A stretch of 64,000 nt of DNA from Bradyrhizobium paxllaeri (GTDB lineage Bacteria > Pseudomonadota > Alphaproteobacteria > Rhizobiales > Xanthobacteraceae): assembly GCF_001693515.2 (NCBI RefSeq), contig NZ_CP042968.1:4526001-4590000 (forward strand). Direction: 5' to 3'. The position numbers and the translations under genes were made by a program. The notes under the pieces were generated by a model. It worked only from the letters and a program-made list of their open reading frames with translations, did no database searches and was not told the origin of the DNA. Every line of letters begins with the position of its first letter. Positions within the stretch are counted from its first letter, which is position 1. This document shows, one piece after another, positions 1 to 9,356 of this stretch.

Positions 1-486
1 GACCTTGGGCAGCAGCTGGATCTGCGCGGTCTCCTCGCCGCCCATCTGCTGCATGCCGAGCGAGAACCGCACCAGCATCGGCAGTACCACGAAATAGACC
101 AGCAGCGAGCCGAGCACGAAGAAGAACGGGGTTGCGATCAGGTACGGCAGGAACGCGCCGCGCTCGTGCTTGTAGAGGCCGGGCGCCACGAATTTATAGA
201 TCTGCGTCGCCACGATCGGGAACGAGATGAAGGCGGCGCCGAACAGCGCGAGTTTCAACTGCGTGAGGAAATATTCCAACAGCGCGGTGTAGATGAATTT
301 CGAATTCTCTGCGCCCGCGACCCAGACGAACGGCCAGACCAGCACGTTGTAGATCTGCTTGGCGAAGAAGAAGCAGAAGATGAATGCGATGCCGAAGCCG
401 AGCAGCGCCTTGATCAGCCGCGAGCGCAGCTCGATCAGGTGATCCATCAAGGGGGCCTTGCTGGCCTCGATGTCTTCGATGGTCAT
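1..486 (-). CDS. tatC: Sec-independent translocase TatC, C-terminus cut by window edge
   Basis: This is the multispanning core of the twin-arginine translocase in the inner membrane. It recognises RR signal peptides and recruits TatA. The visible N-terminal 162 residues begin [20 protein letters not shown] and carry the TatC-typical 'HLIELRSRL' segment, then a hydrophobic helix around residues 28-45 and a second near 75-90. The rest lies beyond base 1; the family is usually about 250-280 residues. Its ATG overlaps the tatB stop by four bases (ATGA), which implies translational coupling in a tatABC operon. A likely substrate in this window is the RR-signal protein at 44246. Confidence 0.95.
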   Translation of the reverse strand, partial: MTIEDIEASKAPLMDHLIELRSRLIKALLGFGIAFIFCFFFAKQIYNVLVWPFVWVAGAENSKFIYTALLEYFLTQLKLALFGAAFISFPIVATQIYKFVAPGLYKHERGAFLPYLIATPFFFVLGSLLVYFVVLPMLVRFSLGMQQMGGEETAQIQLLPKV

Positions 487-1001
487 GACGCTTTGGCGTC
501 CTTGAGGATGTCGGGCGCCGGCGGTGCAACGTCCTGCGGCGTCGGCTGAACTTCACGCGTGATCGCCAGCGGCTCGGAAGCCGCCGCATGCGCTTCCGCC
601 TCGACAAAGGTCTCAGGCGTCGGTGCGGCCGGCGTCGTCGGGGTGACGGGTTCGCCGATTGCGCCCGCCACCTGGGCGTCGTTGGCGGGGGCAGCGGCCG
701 GCTTGTCGATGTCGCCGATCTGCAGCGCGTCGTTGACGTCCTTTTGCAGCGAGGTCATGACGCTGGCCGGGGAAAGTGCAGTTGCGGTTTCCTTGACCTC
801 GTCAAAGCTCTTCTTGAGGTCGGCCATTTCGGCCTCGCGCATGGCTTCCTGGAACTGGCCTTGGAATTCGGACGCCATCTTGCGCGCCTTGCCCATCCAT
901 TGCCCGACCATGCGCAGCACGCCCGGCAGCTCTTTCGGGCCGATGGCAATCAGCGCGACAACCGCGATGACGACCAGTTCACTCCACCCGATGTCGAACA
1001 T
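483..1001 (-). CDS. tatB: Sec-independent translocase TatB
   Basis: TatB forms the twin-arginine receptor complex with TatC. The 172-residue product starts [20 protein letters not shown], a single N-terminal membrane helix followed by the family's Gly-Pro hinge (IGPKELP). An amphipathic helix follows (roughly residues 25-60), then a long Ala/Pro/Glu-rich, probably disordered tail that is normal for alphaproteobacterial TatB. I chose the start at MFDIGW because the family begins exactly there; the frame is open 36 bases further upstream. It is the middle gene of tatABC and overlaps tatC by 4 bp. Confidence 0.95.
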   Translation of the reverse strand: MFDIGWSELVVIAVVALIAIGPKELPGVLRMVGQWMGKARKMASEFQGQFQEAMREAEMADLKKSFDEVKETATALSPASVMTSLQKDVNDALQIGDIDKPAAAPANDAQVAGAIGEPVTPTTPAAPTPETFVEAEAHAAASEPLAITREVQPTPQDVAPPAPDILKDAKAS

Positions 1002-1105
1002 GAATTCTTCCGCTCGCGCGAGACGTCCGCGCCCCAAGCCATCATAGCCAAGATTTGGAGCCGCCCGCGCCTTTTCTCAACCGGTCTCTATCAGCCGAGC
1101 CCGGT

Positions 1106-1348
1106 TCAGACAGCCTTGCTGCCGACATCCGTGCGTGCCGCCGTCGGCGCCGGCGTCGCATTGTGATCGATCGTCTTCACCGGTTCAGCGGGCTTTTCGG
1201 CTTCCTTGGTGTCGTCCTGCATGCCCTTCTTGAAGGCCTTGATGCCCTGCGCGACATCACCCATCAGGTCCGAAATCTTGCCGCGGCCGAACAGCAGCAG
1301 GACCACTGCGATCACGACGATCCAGTGCCAAATGCTAAGCGAACCCAT
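1106..1348 (-). CDS. tatA: Sec-independent translocase TatA
   Basis: TatA is the pore-forming subunit that oligomerises to pass folded RR-signal proteins. The 80-residue product begins [20 protein letters not shown], followed by the [23 protein letters not shown] hinge and amphipathic helix diagnostic of TatA, and a short polar tail. A GGAGG-type ribosome site (bases about 1356-1360) precedes the ATG. An open frame continues 96 bases upstream but has no TatA character. The gene follows scpB and precedes tatB by about 100 bp. A hairpin with a U-rich tail lies just before its ribosome site (separate entry). Confidence 0.95.
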   Translation of the reverse strand: MGSLSIWHWIVVIAVVLLLFGRGKISDLMGDVAQGIKAFKKGMQDDTKEAEKPAEPVKTIDHNATPAPTAARTDVGSKAV

Positions 1349-1361
1349 CCTGCAACCCTCC

Positions 1362-1385
1362 AAAAGAGACGGCCGGCTTCCGGCC
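1362..1385 (-). terminator. Hairpin plus U-rich tail between scpB and tatA (terminator or attenuator)
   Basis: On the minus strand a perfect GGCCGG-AAG-CCGGCC hairpin is followed at once by GTCTCTTTT and then by the tatA ribosome site. The shape is that of an intrinsic terminator with a short loop. It would limit read-through from scpAB into tatABC, or act as a leader hairpin if tatA has its own promoter upstream. Confidence 0.45.
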
Positions 1386-1494
1386 AAGCTTTGGCGGAAG
1401 GTAGGCCCGAGAGGTGTCAAAAACAAGGACCCACGCCGCGGCAAATCGCTGTCGCGGCTACGTATTATGGCTATTGTTAACCCCGATTACGGGA

Positions 1495-2223
1495 CTAACC
1501 GGCTGATCCCTCGGAACCAGCCCCACCGCCCTCTTCCGGCTCGGCAGCCGGCGCCAACAGCAGTTCCAGATTGTCTCCCGCCTCCAGCGGGTCTTCGTCC
1601 TCGCGCAGCGCCACGTCGTCCGATGGCGTCGGAACGCTGAAGCCGGAGGGCAGCCGCGAATCCAGCAGTCCCGTGCCCTTCAGCTCTTCCAGGCCCGGCA
1701 GATCGCCCAGCGCCTCCAGGCTGAACTGCGAGAGGAACGCCTCGGTGGTGCCGAAGGTCAGCGGGCGACCCGGCGTCTTGCGGCGGCCGCGGGGGCGGAT
1801 CCAGCCGGTTTCGAGCAGCACATCCAGCGTTCCCTTTGATGTGATCACGCCGCGGATCTCTTCGATCTCGGCGCGCGTCACGGGCTGGTGATAGGCAATG
1901 ATCGCGAGCACCTCGATCGCCGCCCGCGACAGACGCCGCGTCTCCGTGCTCTCTCGCGTCATCAGCCACGACAGATCGCCGGCGGTGCGGAACGTCCACT
2001 TGTTCGCCACGCGCACCAGATTGACGCCGCGCGGGGCATATTCGGCCTGCAACTGCGCCAGCGCCGCCTTGACGTCGACACCATCGGGCATGCGCTTGGC
2101 CAAGGCTGCCTGATCGACCGGCTCGGCAGAGGCAAACAGCAACGCTTCGAGCAGCCGCAATTCCTCGGGCCGCGCGGCCTGATCGGTGTTCTGGTCGATG
2201 GGATGATCCTCGGCATCTTCCAT
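1495..2223 (-). CDS. scpB: Segregation and condensation protein ScpB
   Basis: ScpB is the winged-helix kite subunit of the SMC-ScpAB condensin that organises and segregates the chromosome. The 242-residue protein has a typical core: 'LRLLEALLFASAEPV' (first helix), 'NKWTFRT', then the conserved 'AIEVLAIIAYHQPVTRAEI' and 'RGVITSKGTLDVLLETGWI' segments, and a 'LTFGTTEAFL' C-terminal element. An acidic, Gly-rich tail of about 45 residues is a lineage extension. It lies 43 bp downstream of scpA on the same strand, the usual order. Confidence 0.95.
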   Translation of the reverse strand: MEDAEDHPIDQNTDQAARPEELRLLEALLFASAEPVDQAALAKRMPDGVDVKAALAQLQAEYAPRGVNLVRVANKWTFRTAGDLSWLMTRESTETRRLSRAAIEVLAIIAYHQPVTRAEIEEIRGVITSKGTLDVLLETGWIRPRGRRKTPGRPLTFGTTEAFLSQFSLEALGDLPGLEELKGTGLLDSRLPSGFSVPTPSDDVALREDEDPLEAGDNLELLLAPAAEPEEGGGAGSEGSAG

Positions 2224-2266
2224 GCGTTTTTTCCGCCAGGCTTGCCATGGCTAGGTCTCCTTCCAC

Positions 2267-3094
2267 TTACTCGACCGTCATATCCGGCGCCGGCGCCGCT
2301 GCTTGCGGCGGACGCTTACGAAAATACAGCGGCGCGAACGCCTCTTTCTGGTTCAGCTCCATCTCGCCTTCGCGCACCAACTCGAGCGCTGCGGCAAAGC
2401 TCGACGCAAACACCGTCGCCTTTTGCGAGGGATCGACGACGTAGCTGAGCAGGAAATCGTCGAGGCAGCTCCAGTCCTCGGATTCGGTCATACCGACCAG
2501 CCGCTCCAGCGAGGCACGCGCTTCGGCGAGCGACCACACCGTGCGCTTGGCCAGATGCACCGTCGCCAGCACGCGCTGCTGACGCTGCGCGGCATAGGCG
2601 GAGAGCAGGTCGAACAGCTTCGCGGTGAATTTGGGATGCTTGATCTCGGCAATCGACTCCGGATTGCCGCGCGGAAAAATATCGCGCTGGTACTGCGGAC
2701 GGTTCATCAGCCGGTTGGCGGCTTCCCTGATAGCCTCGAGCCGGCGAAGCCGGTTGGCCAGTGCGGTCGCCATTTCCTCCGCACTCGGTCCGTCCGGCGT
2801 GGGCGGTTCGGGCAGCAGCAGGCGCGATTTCAGGTAGGCAAGCCAGGCAGCCATCACGAGGTAATCGGCCGCGAGTTCGAGGCGGATCTTTCGGGCGGCC
2901 TCGATGAAGGTCAGATACTGATCGGCCAGCGCCAGGATCGAAATCTTGGCGAGGTCGACCTTCTGCTGGCGCGCCAGCGTCAGGAGCAGGTCGAGCGGGC
3001 CTTCATAGCCCTCGACGTCGACGACCAGCGCGGCCTCGCCGTCGGTGATCTCGGCGGGCCGTCCGGTTTCAAACGATAGAATCTCAGCCGTCAT
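2267..3094 (-). CDS. scpA: Segregation and condensation protein ScpA
   Basis: ScpA is the kleisin subunit that bridges SMC heads and binds ScpB. The 275-residue product contains the family signature 'YEGPLDLLLTLARQQKVDLAKI' near residues 29-50, the 'ADYLVMAAWLAYLKSRLLLP' helix near residues 75-95, and a C-terminal winged-helix region. Its start codon overlaps the nagZ stop by 4 bp, so translation is probably coupled to nagZ. The nagZ-scpA-scpB order is conserved in alphaproteobacteria. Confidence 0.95.
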   Translation of the reverse strand: MTAEILSFETGRPAEITDGEAALVVDVEGYEGPLDLLLTLARQQKVDLAKISILALADQYLTFIEAARKIRLELAADYLVMAAWLAYLKSRLLLPEPPTPDGPSAEEMATALANRLRRLEAIREAANRLMNRPQYQRDIFPRGNPESIAEIKHPKFTAKLFDLLSAYAAQRQQRVLATVHLAKRTVWSLAEARASLERLVGMTESEDWSCLDDFLLSYVVDPSQKATVFASSFAAALELVREGEMELNQKEAFAPLYFRKRPPQAAAPAPDMTVE

Positions 3095-4113
3095 GCCGTT
3101 CCTACCCGATCCATCAACGCTTCAAGTTCAGCCCGTCCCGCCTGCCGGTCGAAGGGCTTCGGCTGCTTTCGCGCGGCCAGCGCCCGCTTGGCGCGGCCTA
3201 AGGCCTCGCCCGCCAGTTCCGGCGTCTCGCGCGCCACGTCGCGCATCTCGTCGAGCTTGCCGTTGCAATGCAGGACCATGTCGCAGCCGGCATTGACGAT
3301 GGCGCGGGTCCGCTCGGCGATCGATCCCGCCAACGCATTCATCGATACGTCGTCACTCATCAACAAGCCTTGGAACCCAATTCCGCCGCGAATCACCTGG
3401 TGGATGATTGTCGCAGAAGTCGTCGCGGGTTGGGCGGGGTCCAGCGCGCTAAACACAACATGTGCGGTCATCGCCATCGGCAAGTCCGCCAGCGGCTGAA
3501 AGGCCGCGAAATCGGTCCGTTCCAGCTCTTCTCGCGCCGTATCAACCGTCGGAAGCCGGAAATGGCTATCTGCGGTAGCCCGGCCATGGCCGGGAATGTG
3601 CTTCAGCACAGGCAGCACGCCGCCCTGCTCCAGCCCCTCGGTAACCGCGCGCGCAATCGCCGCGACCTTGGCCGGCGCGGTTCCGTAGGCCCGGTTGCCG
3701 ATCACGGCGTCAGCGCCGGCCACCGGAACGTCTGCCAGCGGCAGGCAGTCGACGGTAATGCCGAGGTCGATCAGGTCGGCCGCGATCAGCCGTGAGCTCA
3801 AGCGCGCCGCCTGAAGGCTCAGCGCCGGGTCGAGGTCGTAGAGCGCGCCGAAGGTGGCGCCGGGCGGATAGACCGGCCAGTGCGGAGGTCCGAGCCGCGC
3901 CACCCGCCCGCCTTCCTGATCGATCAGGACCGGCGCATCCGCCTCGCCCACAAGGCTCCGGAATTCATCAACGAGCGCAGATACTTGATCCGGTGCTTCG
4001 ATATTGCGTTTGAACAGGATCAAGCCCCATGGCAGCTCGCCACGGATGAACTCCCGCTCTGCAGCGGTCAATTCCAGTCCCGATACGCCCGTGATGAATG
4101 CGCGGCTTGTCAT
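3091..4113 (-). CDS. nagZ: Beta-N-acetylhexosaminidase NagZ (family GH3)
   Basis: NagZ is a cytosolic GH3 glycosidase. It removes N-acetylglucosamine from anhydro-muropeptides during peptidoglycan recycling. At 340 residues without a signal peptide it matches the family. It shows the 'LIDQEGGRVARL' substrate motif near residue 85, the 'KHIPGHGRATADSH' catalytic His loop near residue 171, and the Asp nucleophile in 'LMSDDVSM' near residue 254. It lies upstream of scpA with a 4-bp overlap and 47 bp after the SPOR gene. Its ATG directly abuts a hairpin that may hide the ribosome site (separate entry). Confidence 0.95.
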   Translation of the reverse strand: MTSRAFITGVSGLELTAAEREFIRGELPWGLILFKRNIEAPDQVSALVDEFRSLVGEADAPVLIDQEGGRVARLGPPHWPVYPPGATFGALYDLDPALSLQAARLSSRLIAADLIDLGITVDCLPLADVPVAGADAVIGNRAYGTAPAKVAAIARAVTEGLEQGGVLPVLKHIPGHGRATADSHFRLPTVDTAREELERTDFAAFQPLADLPMAMTAHVVFSALDPAQPATTSATIIHQVIRGGIGFQGLLMSDDVSMNALAGSIAERTRAIVNAGCDMVLHCNGKLDEMRDVARETPELAGEALGRAKRALAARKQPKPFDRQAGRAELEALMDRVGTA

Positions 4114-4114
4114 G

Positions 4115-4131
4115 GGGGCCGATTAGGCCCC
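4115..4131 (-). promoter_or_regulatory. Hairpin abutting the nagZ start codon
   Basis: On the minus strand GGGGCC-TAATC-GGCCCC forms a perfect 6-bp stem that ends one base before the nagZ ATG. The only purine-rich ribosome-site candidate (GAGGGG) lies inside the 5' arm, so the stem could sequester it. This is visible in sequence; a regulatory role is inference. Confidence 0.35.
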
Positions 4132-4160
4132 TCGCAGCCCCTGGGTCAAGGAAACCGCCG

Positions 4161-5696
4161 TTAATTCCTTTGGACGAAGCACTGTCCGCCGGCAGATTTC
4201 AGGCTGTTGCAGACCTGCGCCGCCTCCTCGGACGAGCCGAACGGGCCGGCGAAGGCGCGGTAATAGACGCCCTTCTCGCCGAGATCGACCCGCTTCACCA
4301 TCGATGAGTGGGGTCCCAATACGCTCGGGAACTTGCCCTGCAGCGCCCGGTAGGAGGCCTGCGCATCGGCCTCGTTCTTCTGCGAGGAGACCTGGACCAG
4401 ATAGCCACCGCCGGCCGCAGGGGCCGATTGGGTGGGATTGACGGCGGCGACACGCGCAGGCGCTGCAGGAGCAGGATCGGCCGCACCGGGCGCCAGAGAC
4501 ATCGGCGGATTGGCACTGGCATTGGCGGATGCCGGATTGCGCCCGGCCGGCGCGGCGGACGGCACCGTCGGGCCTGGCCCCGGAACGGCAGCGCTTCGCG
4601 TCGTCGGTGCCGGCCGCGGAGGCGGCGCGCCGGCGCCTGCAGGGACGCCGCCATTGTCGGCTGGGTCACCCTTGACCGCGAGCGTCCTGATCCGGCGCGG
4701 CTCATTGTTCGGCATCGTGCCGTTCGCCCCGTTCTGCGGCGGCAGACCCTGAGGAGAAACGCTTGAGACCGGCGGCGGGCTGTTGTTCTGGTTCAGCGGC
4801 GGAAACACCACGCGCGGCGCGCCGGACCTTGTGACATCGACCGGCGTCTCCTCGCGCGACACCAGCTTCTCGCCGCCATCGCCCGACAGCAGCCGGTCAG
4901 GGTTCTTGGCCGCGCCCGCATCCGACGGCGCCGGTATCACCTTGGTCGGGCTGTTGTCAGCCTTGATGATCGGCGGCTCGCCTGAGCGGGGCGAACCGAC
5001 ATAGGTGCGATAGGCAAAGGCAGCGCCGGTCCCGACCACGGCCAGCGCCAGCACCGCGGCGACCGTCATCAGGCCGCTCGAACGCTTCTTGGGTTCGGGC
5101 TCTTCCTCGTACTCGCTCTGGTAGGCATAGGGATCGTCCGGATAGGCCGGATCGCGCTGATAACCGTGCTCGTCGCTCTCCAACCGCCCGTACAGCGCAT
5201 CGTCGTAGCGCGACGGGTCCTGCTGCTGCGGGTCGTCGGCATATTGCTGGTGTTGCGGCGCCTCGTAATAGTCGTCCCGCACGGGCGCTTCATGGGCAGG
5301 CGACCCATGAGTAGGCACCTGCGGCGGCTGGGCCGAATAGCGGTGCAACGGATGTACCGGCGATGGCTGCTGGTATTCCGACTCGTCGTCGTAGGTGTTT
5401 TCCGGCAGCGGCGACGGAAGGGGCGGCGGCGGGGTCGTCTCCTGCCGTGCGCGCTGCATCCATGCCGGCAGGGCCGGTGGCGCGCTGGCCTCCTCTTCCG
5501 GCTGATCATACGCCGGCGGATCATACTGCGGTGGACGCGCATTGGCTCGCGACTGCAGCGGGCGCGGCGCCGGCTTGGGCGCATTCGCGAACGAGTCGTT
5601 CTGCCCGATCAGCCTTGCGAGCTCGGCCAATGGATCGCTCTCGCCGCGAGCCTGGTCGGCGGAGGGAAAAGGTCGGTCCTGATATCGATCAGCCAT
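4161..5696 (-). CDS. SPOR-domain inner-membrane protein
   Basis: This is a bitopic envelope protein likely to bind denuded peptidoglycan at the septum through its SPOR domain. The 511-residue chain has a cytoplasmic Pro/Gln/Tyr/Asp-rich disordered half (about 1-203), one membrane helix at about 204-229 ('GLMTVAAVLALAVVGTGAAF'), a long Pro/Ala-rich periplasmic linker, and a C-terminal SPOR fold at about 430-511 ('GGYLVQVSSQKNEADAQASY', 'YYRAFAGPFGSSEEA'). It lies between argS and nagZ, a position kept across Rhizobiales. The linker is too low in complexity to align; only the ends are informative. Confidence 0.9.
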   Translation of the reverse strand: MADRYQDRPFPSADQARGESDPLAELARLIGQNDSFANAPKPAPRPLQSRANARPPQYDPPAYDQPEEEASAPPALPAWMQRARQETTPPPPLPSPLPENTYDDESEYQQPSPVHPLHRYSAQPPQVPTHGSPAHEAPVRDDYYEAPQHQQYADDPQQQDPSRYDDALYGRLESDEHGYQRDPAYPDDPYAYQSEYEEEPEPKKRSSGLMTVAAVLALAVVGTGAAFAYRTYVGSPRSGEPPIIKADNSPTKVIPAPSDAGAAKNPDRLLSGDGGEKLVSREETPVDVTRSGAPRVVFPPLNQNNSPPPVSSVSPQGLPPQNGANGTMPNNEPRRIRTLAVKGDPADNGGVPAGAGAPPPRPAPTTRSAAVPGPGPTVPSAAPAGRNPASANASANPPMSLAPGAADPAPAAPARVAAVNPTQSAPAAGGGYLVQVSSQKNEADAQASYRALQGKFPSVLGPHSSMVKRVDLGEKGVYYRAFAGPFGSSEEAAQVCNSLKSAGGQCFVQRN

Positions 5697-5811
5697 CGTG
5701 ATGATGCATCCCTACGGGACAGCGCCAACCCGCCATGTCAAACAAACCATGACGAGCGGCCCCTGCCAGATACCCTCACGAACCCCCATTCGTGAAGGCC
5801 TTCGCCCCTGC

Positions 5812-7605
5812 CTACCGCATCTCGGTCGGAGCGTGGACGCCGAGAACGGCTAAGCCCGATGCCAGAACCGAGACGACGCCCTGGACCATAGCCAGTCGCG
5901 CCCTCGTGATCTCTGCATCATTAGTCATAATGAAGCGTAAATAGGGCAAATCCCGCCCCTTGGTCCATAACGCATGAAATTCACTGGCCAAATCATATAG
6001 ATAAAAAGCGATTCGGTGTGGCTCATGTGCGACTGCCGCCGCCTCGATTATTCGGGGATAGAGCGCCAACCGCTTCAAAAGGTCCATTTCGGCCGGATCT
6101 GTCAGCCGCTCGACCGGAGCGGAGCCCAGCCAGGCGCCCCGCGCGGCGGCATCCGTGGGCAGCTCGGGAACCACCTCGCGGGCATTCTTGAAAATCGAAT
6201 GTCCACGGGCGTGGCCGTACTGAACGTAGAAGACGGGATTGTCCTTCGACTGTTCGAGCACCTTGGCAAGATCGAAATCGAGCACGGCATCGTTCTTGCG
6301 GAACAGCATCATGAACCGCACCGCATCGGAACCGACCTCGTCGACCACCTCGCGCAGCGTGACGAAATCACCGGAGCGTTTCGACATCCGCACCTGCTCG
6401 CCAGCGCGCAGCAGGCGAACGAGCTGCACGATCTTGATGTCGAGCGCGGCCTTGCCGGCGCTGATAGCCTTCACCGCCGCCTGCATGCGCTTGATGTAAC
6501 CACCGTGATCGGCGCCGAACACGTTGATCATGTCGAGGAAGCCACGATCGACCTTGTTCTTGTGGTAGGCGATGTCAGACGCGAAATAGGTGTAGGCGCC
6601 GTCCGACTTGATCAGCGGACGATCGACGTCGTCGCCATAGGCGGTGGCGCGGAACAGCGTCTGGATACGATCTTCGTAATCCTCGACCGGCTTGCCCTTT
6701 GGCGGCGGCAAGCTGCCCTCGTAGATGTCGCCTTTCGCGCGCAGGAAATCGATGGTCTCGGTGACCTTGTTGTTGCCGGTCTCGACCAGCGAGCGCTCCG
6801 AGAAGAACACGTCATGCTTGATGTTGAGCGCGGCGAGATCGCCCTTGATCATGTCCATCATCATGGCGATCGCCTTGGCGCGCACGATCGGCAGCCAGGC
6901 GGCCTCCGGCATCGCCTGCAGCTTGTCTCCATGTTCGGCTGCAAGTGCCTGACCGACCGGCACGAGATAGTCGCCGGGGTACAGCCCTTCCGGAATCTCG
7001 CCGATGTTTTCGCCAAGCGCTTCCCGGTAGCGCAGGAACGCGGAACGCGCGAGCACGTCGACCTGCGTGCCGGCGTCGTTGATGTAGTATTCGCGCGTGA
7101 CGTCATAACCGGCAAAGTCGAGCAGGCCACACAACGCGTCGCCGAACACTGCACCCCGGCAGTGGCCGACATGCATCGGCCCGGTCGGGTTGGCCGAGAC
7201 GTATTCGACATTGACCTTTTCGCCGTGCCCGATCGCACTTTGGCCGTAGGACGCACCCTCTCGCAGCATCGTCAGGAGTTCGGCTGTCCAGACCTGAGGC
7301 TTCAAAGTGAGATTGATGAACCCGGGGCCGGCGACCTCGACGGAAGCGACCAGATCGTCAGCGCGCAACTTTTCCGCGATTTTGTCGGCGAGATCGCGCG
7401 GTTTTACCTTCGCGTCCTTTGCCAGCACCATTGCGGCGTTGGTCGCCATGTCGCCATGGCTGGCGTCGCGCGGCGGCTCGACCACGACGCGGGAGAAATC
7501 GATGCCGGCGGGCCATTGGCCCTCGGCTGCGAGCGAGGCGCAGATCGCCTGCACGCGCGCCAGCGCGTCGGCAAACAGGTGTTGTGAAGCTGGCTTGTCG
7601 GACAT
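5812..7605 (-). CDS. argS: Arginyl-tRNA synthetase
   Basis: ArgS is a cytosolic class I synthetase charging tRNA-Arg. The 597-residue protein has an N-terminal Add1 domain, the HIGH-type motif '[20 protein letters not shown]' near residue 143, a KMSKS-type loop '[13 protein letters not shown]' near residue 407, and a C-terminal anticodon-binding DALR domain ending '[11 protein letters not shown]'. It starts nine bases after the dgt stop on the same strand, so the two are likely co-transcribed. Confidence 0.97.
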   Translation of the reverse strand: MSDKPASQHLFADALARVQAICASLAAEGQWPAGIDFSRVVVEPPRDASHGDMATNAAMVLAKDAKVKPRDLADKIAEKLRADDLVASVEVAGPGFINLTLKPQVWTAELLTMLREGASYGQSAIGHGEKVNVEYVSANPTGPMHVGHCRGAVFGDALCGLLDFAGYDVTREYYINDAGTQVDVLARSAFLRYREALGENIGEIPEGLYPGDYLVPVGQALAAEHGDKLQAMPEAAWLPIVRAKAIAMMMDMIKGDLAALNIKHDVFFSERSLVETGNNKVTETIDFLRAKGDIYEGSLPPPKGKPVEDYEDRIQTLFRATAYGDDVDRPLIKSDGAYTYFASDIAYHKNKVDRGFLDMINVFGADHGGYIKRMQAAVKAISAGKAALDIKIVQLVRLLRAGEQVRMSKRSGDFVTLREVVDEVGSDAVRFMMLFRKNDAVLDFDLAKVLEQSKDNPVFYVQYGHARGHSIFKNAREVVPELPTDAAARGAWLGSAPVERLTDPAEMDLLKRLALYPRIIEAAAVAHEPHRIAFYLYDLASEFHALWTKGRDLPYLRFIMTNDAEITRARLAMVQGVVSVLASGLAVLGVHAPTEMR

Positions 7606-7614
7606 GGGCGCCGC

Positions 7615-8811
7615 CTAACGCAAATCCGGGGTCGAGTCAAAAAGCCTTTGGTGCTCGATTAAGGCAAAACGATCGGTCATTCCGGCGATGAAATTGCCGA
7701 TCCGCCGGGCCCTCTCACCCTCTGTTTCGCGCTCGGTGCCCTCAACCCATTCGGCCGGCAGGTCGCCGGGCGAACTCTGGTAGCGCGCGAACAGATCGAA
7801 CAGGATGCCTTCGGCCTCACCCATCACCCGCATCACCCGGCGATGCCTGTACATATGCAGCTTCAGGAACGCCTTGATGGCAGCCTCCTCCTCCGCGACA
7901 TCGGGCGGAAAGGCGACCAGCGGCTGATGGTAATGGCGGACGTCATGGGCCGATTGCGGTTTCGCCGCCGCAAGGCGCCTGCCTGCCTCCGACATCACAG
8001 CCCCGATCATGTAGGAAATCAGCTCACGCACCAGTTCCGCGCCGCGCCTGGCGTCGTCGAGATTGGGATAGTGCCGGTCGATCTCCGCGATGATGGTTTC
8101 GGTGAGAGGCATCACCTTGAGGTCGTCGACAGCAAACAGGCCCGCGCGCAGGCCGTCATCGATGTCGTGCGCGTCGTAGGCAATGTCGTCGGCGAAGGCT
8201 GCGACCTGCGCTTCCAGCGAGGCGTAGCTCCACAGCTCAAGATCGAATTTCCGGTTGAACTCGGCAATGCCGATGGGAATCCCGCCTTCGGCCGCCGCGC
8301 CGTCCCGCGCCGTGAGCGGACCGTTGTGCTTGACGATGCCTTCCAGCGATTCCCAGGTCAGGTTCAGCCCGTCGAACTCGGGATAACGGTGCTCCAGCGA
8401 AGTTACGACCCGCAGCGCCTGCGCGTTGTGGTCGAAGCCACCATGCGCCGCGAGGCATTTGTCGAGCGCCCGCTCGCCGGCGTGGCCGAAGGGGGGATGG
8501 CCGAGGTCATGGGCCAGCGCCAGTGTTTCGGTGAGATCTTCGTCAAGACCGAGCTGGCGGGCCAGCGCACGGGCGATCTGCGCCACTTCCAGCGAATGGG
8601 TCAGCCGGGTGCGGTAATGATCGCCCTCATGAAACACGAAAACTTGTGTCTTGTGCTTCAGCCGGCGGAACGCGGTGGAATGGATCACCCGGTCGCAATC
8701 GCGCCGGAACGGGCTCCGGGTCCGGCTCGGCGGCGCCGCGAACAGCCGCCCGCGGCTGGAATCGGGGTCGCAGCCATAAGGCGCGCGGGGGGCAGCCATT
8801 CCGACCGACAC
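7615..8811 (-). CDS. dgt: dGTP triphosphohydrolase-like protein (HD domain)
   Basis: This is a predicted metal-dependent HD phosphohydrolase that cleaves dNTPs, usually dGTP, to nucleoside and tripolyphosphate. The 398-residue product carries '[17 protein letters not shown]', the first metal His in '[18 protein letters not shown]', and the HD signature '[15 protein letters not shown]' near residue 100; a third conserved segment is '[16 protein letters not shown]'. This pattern matches the shorter dGTPase-like group. It is the first gene of the leftward cluster and is divergent from erpA. Substrate preference cannot be read from sequence. Confidence 0.92.
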   Translation of the reverse strand: MSVGMAAPRAPYGCDPDSSRGRLFAAPPSRTRSPFRRDCDRVIHSTAFRRLKHKTQVFVFHEGDHYRTRLTHSLEVAQIARALARQLGLDEDLTETLALAHDLGHPPFGHAGERALDKCLAAHGGFDHNAQALRVVTSLEHRYPEFDGLNLTWESLEGIVKHNGPLTARDGAAAEGGIPIGIAEFNRKFDLELWSYASLEAQVAAFADDIAYDAHDIDDGLRAGLFAVDDLKVMPLTETIIAEIDRHYPNLDDARRGAELVRELISYMIGAVMSEAGRRLAAAKPQSAHDVRHYHQPLVAFPPDVAEEEAAIKAFLKLHMYRHRRVMRVMGEAEGILFDLFARYQSSPGDLPAEWVEGTERETEGERARRIGNFIAGMTDRFALIEHQRLFDSTPDLR

Positions 8812-8868
8812 GATTTTTTAGTCCTTATCCATTTGATTCCGCGAGATTACGCACTTAACTATGTCTGA

Positions 8869-8900
8869 GGCGCCATACCAAATGAATTGGGTATGACGCC
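8869..8900. promoter_or_regulatory. Inverted repeat in the dgt/erpA divergent region
   Basis: GGCGCCATACC and GGTATGACGCC are 11-base arms with one mismatch, separated by ten bases. They lie 15 bases before the erpA ATG and just ahead of its ribosome site GGAG (8904-8907). This could be an operator or a 5'-leader hairpin. It does not resemble a standard IscR or Fur box that I can recognise. Confidence 0.4.
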
Positions 8901-8915
8901 GCTGGAGACCATGTC

Positions 8916-9245
8916 ATGACCACTGCTATCACCGTCAGCGAGCGGGCTGCCCGCCGCATCGGCGAAATCCTCAAGGGCGAAGGCGACGGCGCCATGCTGC
9001 GCATCTCCGTCGAGGGCGGCGGCTGCTCCGGCTTCCAGTACAAGTTCGACGTCGACCATGCGAAGGCCGAGGACGACCTGGTGATCGCACGCGAGGACGC
9101 GGTGGTGCTGGTCGATCCGGCCTCGGTGCCGTTCCTCGCAGGCTCCGAAGTCGACTTCGTCGACGATCTGATCGGCGCCTCGTTCCGCGTGGTCAATCCG
9201 AATGCCACGGCCTCGTGCGGCTGCGGGACCAGTTTTTCGGTCTGA
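8916..9245 (+). CDS. erpA: A-type iron-sulfur carrier, ErpA/HesB family
   Basis: This small A-type carrier receives and delivers [Fe-S] clusters to apoproteins in the cytosol. The 109-residue protein has the three invariant cysteines: Cys37 in 'GGGCSGFQYKF' and Cys101/Cys103 in 'SCGCGTSF'. GGAG at 8904-8907 is well spaced for the ATG at 8916. An ATG at 8911 opens only a two-codon frame whose TGA overlaps the true start. It is divergent from dgt with an inverted repeat between them. There is no suf or isc operon in the window, so the symbol is by family resemblance. Confidence 0.9.
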   Translation: MTTAITVSERAARRIGEILKGEGDGAMLRISVEGGGCSGFQYKFDVDHAKAEDDLVIAREDAVVLVDPASVPFLAGSEVDFVDDLIGASFRVVNPNATASCGCGTSFSV

Positions 9246-9356
9246 GGCGTACGCCGCGGCCTATCCCGTCTGGCTCCGCGAAGCCTGCAGTGACGCCGAG
9301 AGAGCGACCGCGAACAACACCGCCGCTGCTATCCCCAGCTGCCGCCAGCATGGCGC

